Assembly: GCA_946539175.1 (NCBI GenBank)
Contig: CAMNHH010000113.1
Location: 1-6,872 of the forward strand
Source: an uncultured Clostridia bacterium
GTDB taxonomy: Bacteria > Bacillota > Clostridia > Oscillospirales > Oscillospiraceae
Direction of reading: 5' to 3'
Length of the DNA: 6,872 bases
The stretch's first letter is position 1. Every line of letters begins with the position of its first letter. This document shows positions 5,146 through 6,872 of this stretch, piece by piece. Below the pieces are notes generated by a model that made no database searches, was not told the origin of the DNA, and was given only the letters and a program-made list of their open reading frames with translations. A program made the position numbers and the translations under genes.

Positions 5146-6276
5146 ATGACTGTTATTGACATTTACTCCGGTTTCCTGGGAGCCGGCAAGACCACCCTCA
5201 TCAAGAAAATGATCTCCGAGGCCTACAAGGGCCAGAAGCTGGTGCTGATCGAAAACGAATTCGGTGAGATCGGCATCGACGGCGGTTTTCTGAAGGAGGC
5301 CGGCATCCAGATCACCGAGATGAACTCCGGCTGCATCTGCTGCTCCCTGGTGGGCGATTTCGGCACCGCGCTGAAGCAGGTGATCCACGACTATCACCCG
5401 GACCGCATTCTGATTGAGCCCTCCGGCGTGGGCAAGCTCTCCGACGTGATGGTGGCCGTTGAGAAGGCCGCCGAGCACGAGGCCGTCCTGGGCGCCACCG
5501 TGGCAGTGGCCGACGCCTCCAAGGTGAAGCTCTATATGAAGAACTTCGGGGAATTCTACAACAATCAGATCGAGACCGCCGGCTGCATCGTGCTGAGCCG
5601 CACCCAGAACCTGCCTGAGGCCAAGCTGAAGGCCGCTGTGGAGCTGATCCGTCAGCACAACGACCGGGCCACCCTGGTGACCACCCCCTGGGATGAGCTC
5701 ACCGGCGAGCAGCTGAAGCAGGCCATGGAAGCTAACCCCACCCTGGACGACATGATGCAGGAGCTGATTCGGGCCCACGAGGAGGAAGAGGCCGAGCACG
5801 AGGCGGAGCATCATCACCACCATCCTGATCATGACGAGCACGACGAGGACGAGGACGAGCACCACCATCACGATCATGACGAGGACGACGAGGACGCGCA
5901 CGAGCATCACCATCATCACGACCATGACGATGACGATGAGCATGAGCATCACCACCATCACGACCATGACGGGCATGAGCATCACCACCATCATCACGCC
6001 GACGAGGTCTTCACCAGCTGGGGCCGGGAGACCACCAAGCAGTACAGCGTGGAGGAGATCGAGAACGCTCTGAAGCAGCTGGACAACGCCCTGGAGTATG
6101 GCATCATCCTGCGGGCCAAGGGCATCGTCCCCGCGGCGGACGGCAAGTGGATTCATTTTGACCACGTGCCCGGCGAGATCGACGTGCGCTACGGCGCCGC
6201 CGACGTGATCGGCAAGCTCTGCGTCATCGGCTCCAAAATCGACGAGGCCGCCATTGCGGAGCTCTTCGGCGTGTAA
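5146..6276 (+). CDS. G3E (COG0523/CobW-family) GTPase with histidine-rich metal-binding loop
   Basis: This 376-residue P-loop protein belongs to the COG0523 metallochaperone GTPases, whose members deliver zinc, cobalt or other metals. Visible motifs: Walker A GFLGAGKTT (9-17), the switch region ENEFGEIGIDG (36-46), the metal site GCICC (62-66, the family's CxCC), and Walker B ILIEPSGVG (88-96). Where other members have NKxD, this one has LSRTQ (150-154), so base recognition may differ. Residues 222-284 form a charged loop with 33 histidines in five E-H(4-6) blocks. A CobW C-terminal domain follows (about 289-376, with RAKGIV and WIHFDHV). It is probably cytosolic. The start is ATG 5146 with GAAGG 7 bases upstream. 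It has an extended -10 promoter and is followed 12 bases later by a second GTPase paralogue, so the two form an operon. Family assignment is certain; the metal is not determined by the sequence. Confidence 0.92.
   Translation: MTVIDIYSGFLGAGKTTLIKKMISEAYKGQKLVLIENEFGEIGIDGGFLKEAGIQITEMNSGCICCSLVGDFGTALKQVIHDYHPDRILIEPSGVGKLSDVMVAVEKAAEHEAVLGATVAVADASKVKLYMKNFGEFYNNQIETAGCIVLSRTQNLPEAKLKAAVELIRQHNDRATLVTTPWDELTGEQLKQAMEANPTLDDMMQELIRAHEEEEAEHEAEHHHHHPDHDEHDEDEDEHHHHDHDEDDEDAHEHHHHHDHDDDDEHEHHHHHDHDGHEHHHHHHADEVFTSWGRETTKQYSVEEIENALKQLDNALEYGIILRAKGIVPAADGKWIHFDHVPGEIDVRYGAADVIGKLCVIGSKIDEAAIAELFGV
5809..5997 (+). repeat. Histidine-rich repeat tract within the GTPase
   Basis: The region encodes five imperfect blocks of Glu followed by 4-6 His and then Asp/Glu/His runs (residues 222-284). 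CAT and CAC codons are mixed, so the protein repeat is kept without long identical DNA repeats. Such loops in COG0523 and nickel/zinc chaperones bind or store metal. The tract lies between the GTPase and C-terminal domains, where the family usually carries its variable His loop. Confidence 0.9.
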
Positions 6277-6288
6277 GAGGAAGTCGCC

Positions 6289-6872
6289 ATGCCCATTCCT
6301 GTCTATACCTTCACCGGCTTCCTGGAGGCCGGCAAGACCAAGTTCATTCAGGAGACCCTGGAGGACGAACGCTTCAACAGCGGCGAGCGGACCCTGGTTC
6401 TGATCTGCGAGGAGGGCGAGGAGGAATACGATCTGTCCACCTATCCCCACAAGGCCGTCTATCTGGAAGTCATCGACCAGGAGGCTGTCACCACCCGGGA
6501 GCTGCAGGCCCTGGCGGAGAAGCACCACGCCAAACGGGTGATTCTGGAGCTCAACGGCATGCAGATGATCGAGCCCTTCTACCGGAAGATGCCCCAGGAC
6601 TGGGAGCTGGCCCAGGAGGTCATGTTTGCCGACGCCAACACCATTCTGGCCTTCAATACCAATCTCCGCTCTCTGGTGGTGGACAAGCTCAGCGGCGCGG
6701 AGATGGTGGTCTTCAACCGGATGGACCCCAAGGCCGACAAAATGCCGCTGCACAAGCTAGCCCGGGCCCTGAACCGCCGCATCGACATCGTATACGATTA
6801 CAGCGACGGCACCACGGAGTTTGACGACATTCCCGATCCCCTGCCCTTCGATCTGAACGCCCCCATCGTCAC
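6289..6872 (+). CDS. Second G3E/COG0523-like GTPase, lacking CxCC (partial, runs off window)
   Basis: An open frame of 194 codons plus two bases continues past the window end. It begins at ATG 6289, 7 bases after GAGGA (6277-6281) and 12 bases after the previous stop, which indicates translation from the same operon. The start MPIPVYTFTGFLEAGKTKF carries a Walker A (residues 10-17, GFLEAGKT; Glu replaces the usual third-from-last Gly before AGKT). A Walker B-like strand VILELNG (84-90) stands where the sister protein has ILIEPSG, and NRMD (143-146) stands for NKxD. The CxCC motif is absent: between Walker A and B there is one cysteine only (C40 in LICEEGEEEYD). No His loop is seen so far. It is a diverged paralogue of the upstream gene. 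In related Clostridia such proteins can carry an extra C-terminal domain related to the TIGR03943/DUF1980 family and sit next to permease genes. I recall this only loosely, and the missing part would have to show it. Confidence 0.85.
   Translation, partial: MPIPVYTFTGFLEAGKTKFIQETLEDERFNSGERTLVLICEEGEEEYDLSTYPHKAVYLEVIDQEAVTTRELQALAEKHHAKRVILELNGMQMIEPFYRKMPQDWELAQEVMFADANTILAFNTNLRSLVVDKLSGAEMVVFNRMDPKADKMPLHKLARALNRRIDIVYDYSDGTTEFDDIPDPLPFDLNAPIV

Noticed and set aside
5809..5997. CRISPR-like or minisatellite array
   Set aside because: The repeats are protein-level His blocks of unequal length inside a continuous gene, without constant repeats or spacers.
5056..6753. 565-codon minus-strand open frame with Val/Met-rich segments resembling membrane helices
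   Set aside because: The Val/Met runs are the antisense reading of the CAT/CAC histidine tract. The opposite strand holds two GTPases with clear P-loops.

Overview
The window looks like chromosomal DNA from a GC-rich, low-complexity-poor Clostridia bacterium, most likely a gut Oscillospiraceae-type Firmicute. This rests on three things: strong AGGAGG-type ribosome binding sites, sigma-A promoters with AT-rich spacers around GC-rich genes, and a gene set (N-acyl-D-amino-acid deacylase, lipoprotein serpin, His-rich CobW-family GTPases) that fits such organisms. The taxonomic call is inference from composition and gene families, not from a marker gene.

Left edge (1-351): the 3' end of a tyrosine recombinase (phage/ICE integrase) reading rightward is joined directly to a short REP-like palindrome. 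It is followed by a 12-bp tandem repeat, an intrinsic terminator and a tRNA-Leu(CAG) gene on the minus strand. An integrase remnant facing the 3' end of a tRNA is the usual footprint of an element integrated into that tRNA, so position about 264 is probably the edge of a decayed integrated element lying mostly to the left of the window.

Middle left (352-2220): divergent promoters drive tRNA-Leu leftward and a 529-residue zinc amidohydrolase of the N-acyl-D-amino-acid deacylase family rightward. The deacylase gene ends in a strong intrinsic terminator. Middle right (2219-4977): two tandem minus-strand genes. The upstream one encodes a secreted lipoprotein serpin with an atypical reactive-centre hinge. 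The downstream one encodes a 447-residue protein of unknown function with a DUF4259-like start and a GNAT-like C-terminus.

Right (4978-6872): a divergent intergenic region with a 9-bp perfect inverted repeat and an extended -10 promoter precedes a rightward operon of two related G3E/COG0523 GTPases 12 bases apart. The first keeps the metal-binding CxCC motif and carries a histidine-rich loop but has lost the NKxD base-specificity motif. The second keeps an NKxD-like motif (NRMD) but has lost CxCC; it runs off the window. The complementary losses suggest that the pair works together, perhaps as a heteromeric metal-handling system. That is the most interesting observation here. Genes on either side of the serpin/GTPase divergent region do not obviously share a pathway.
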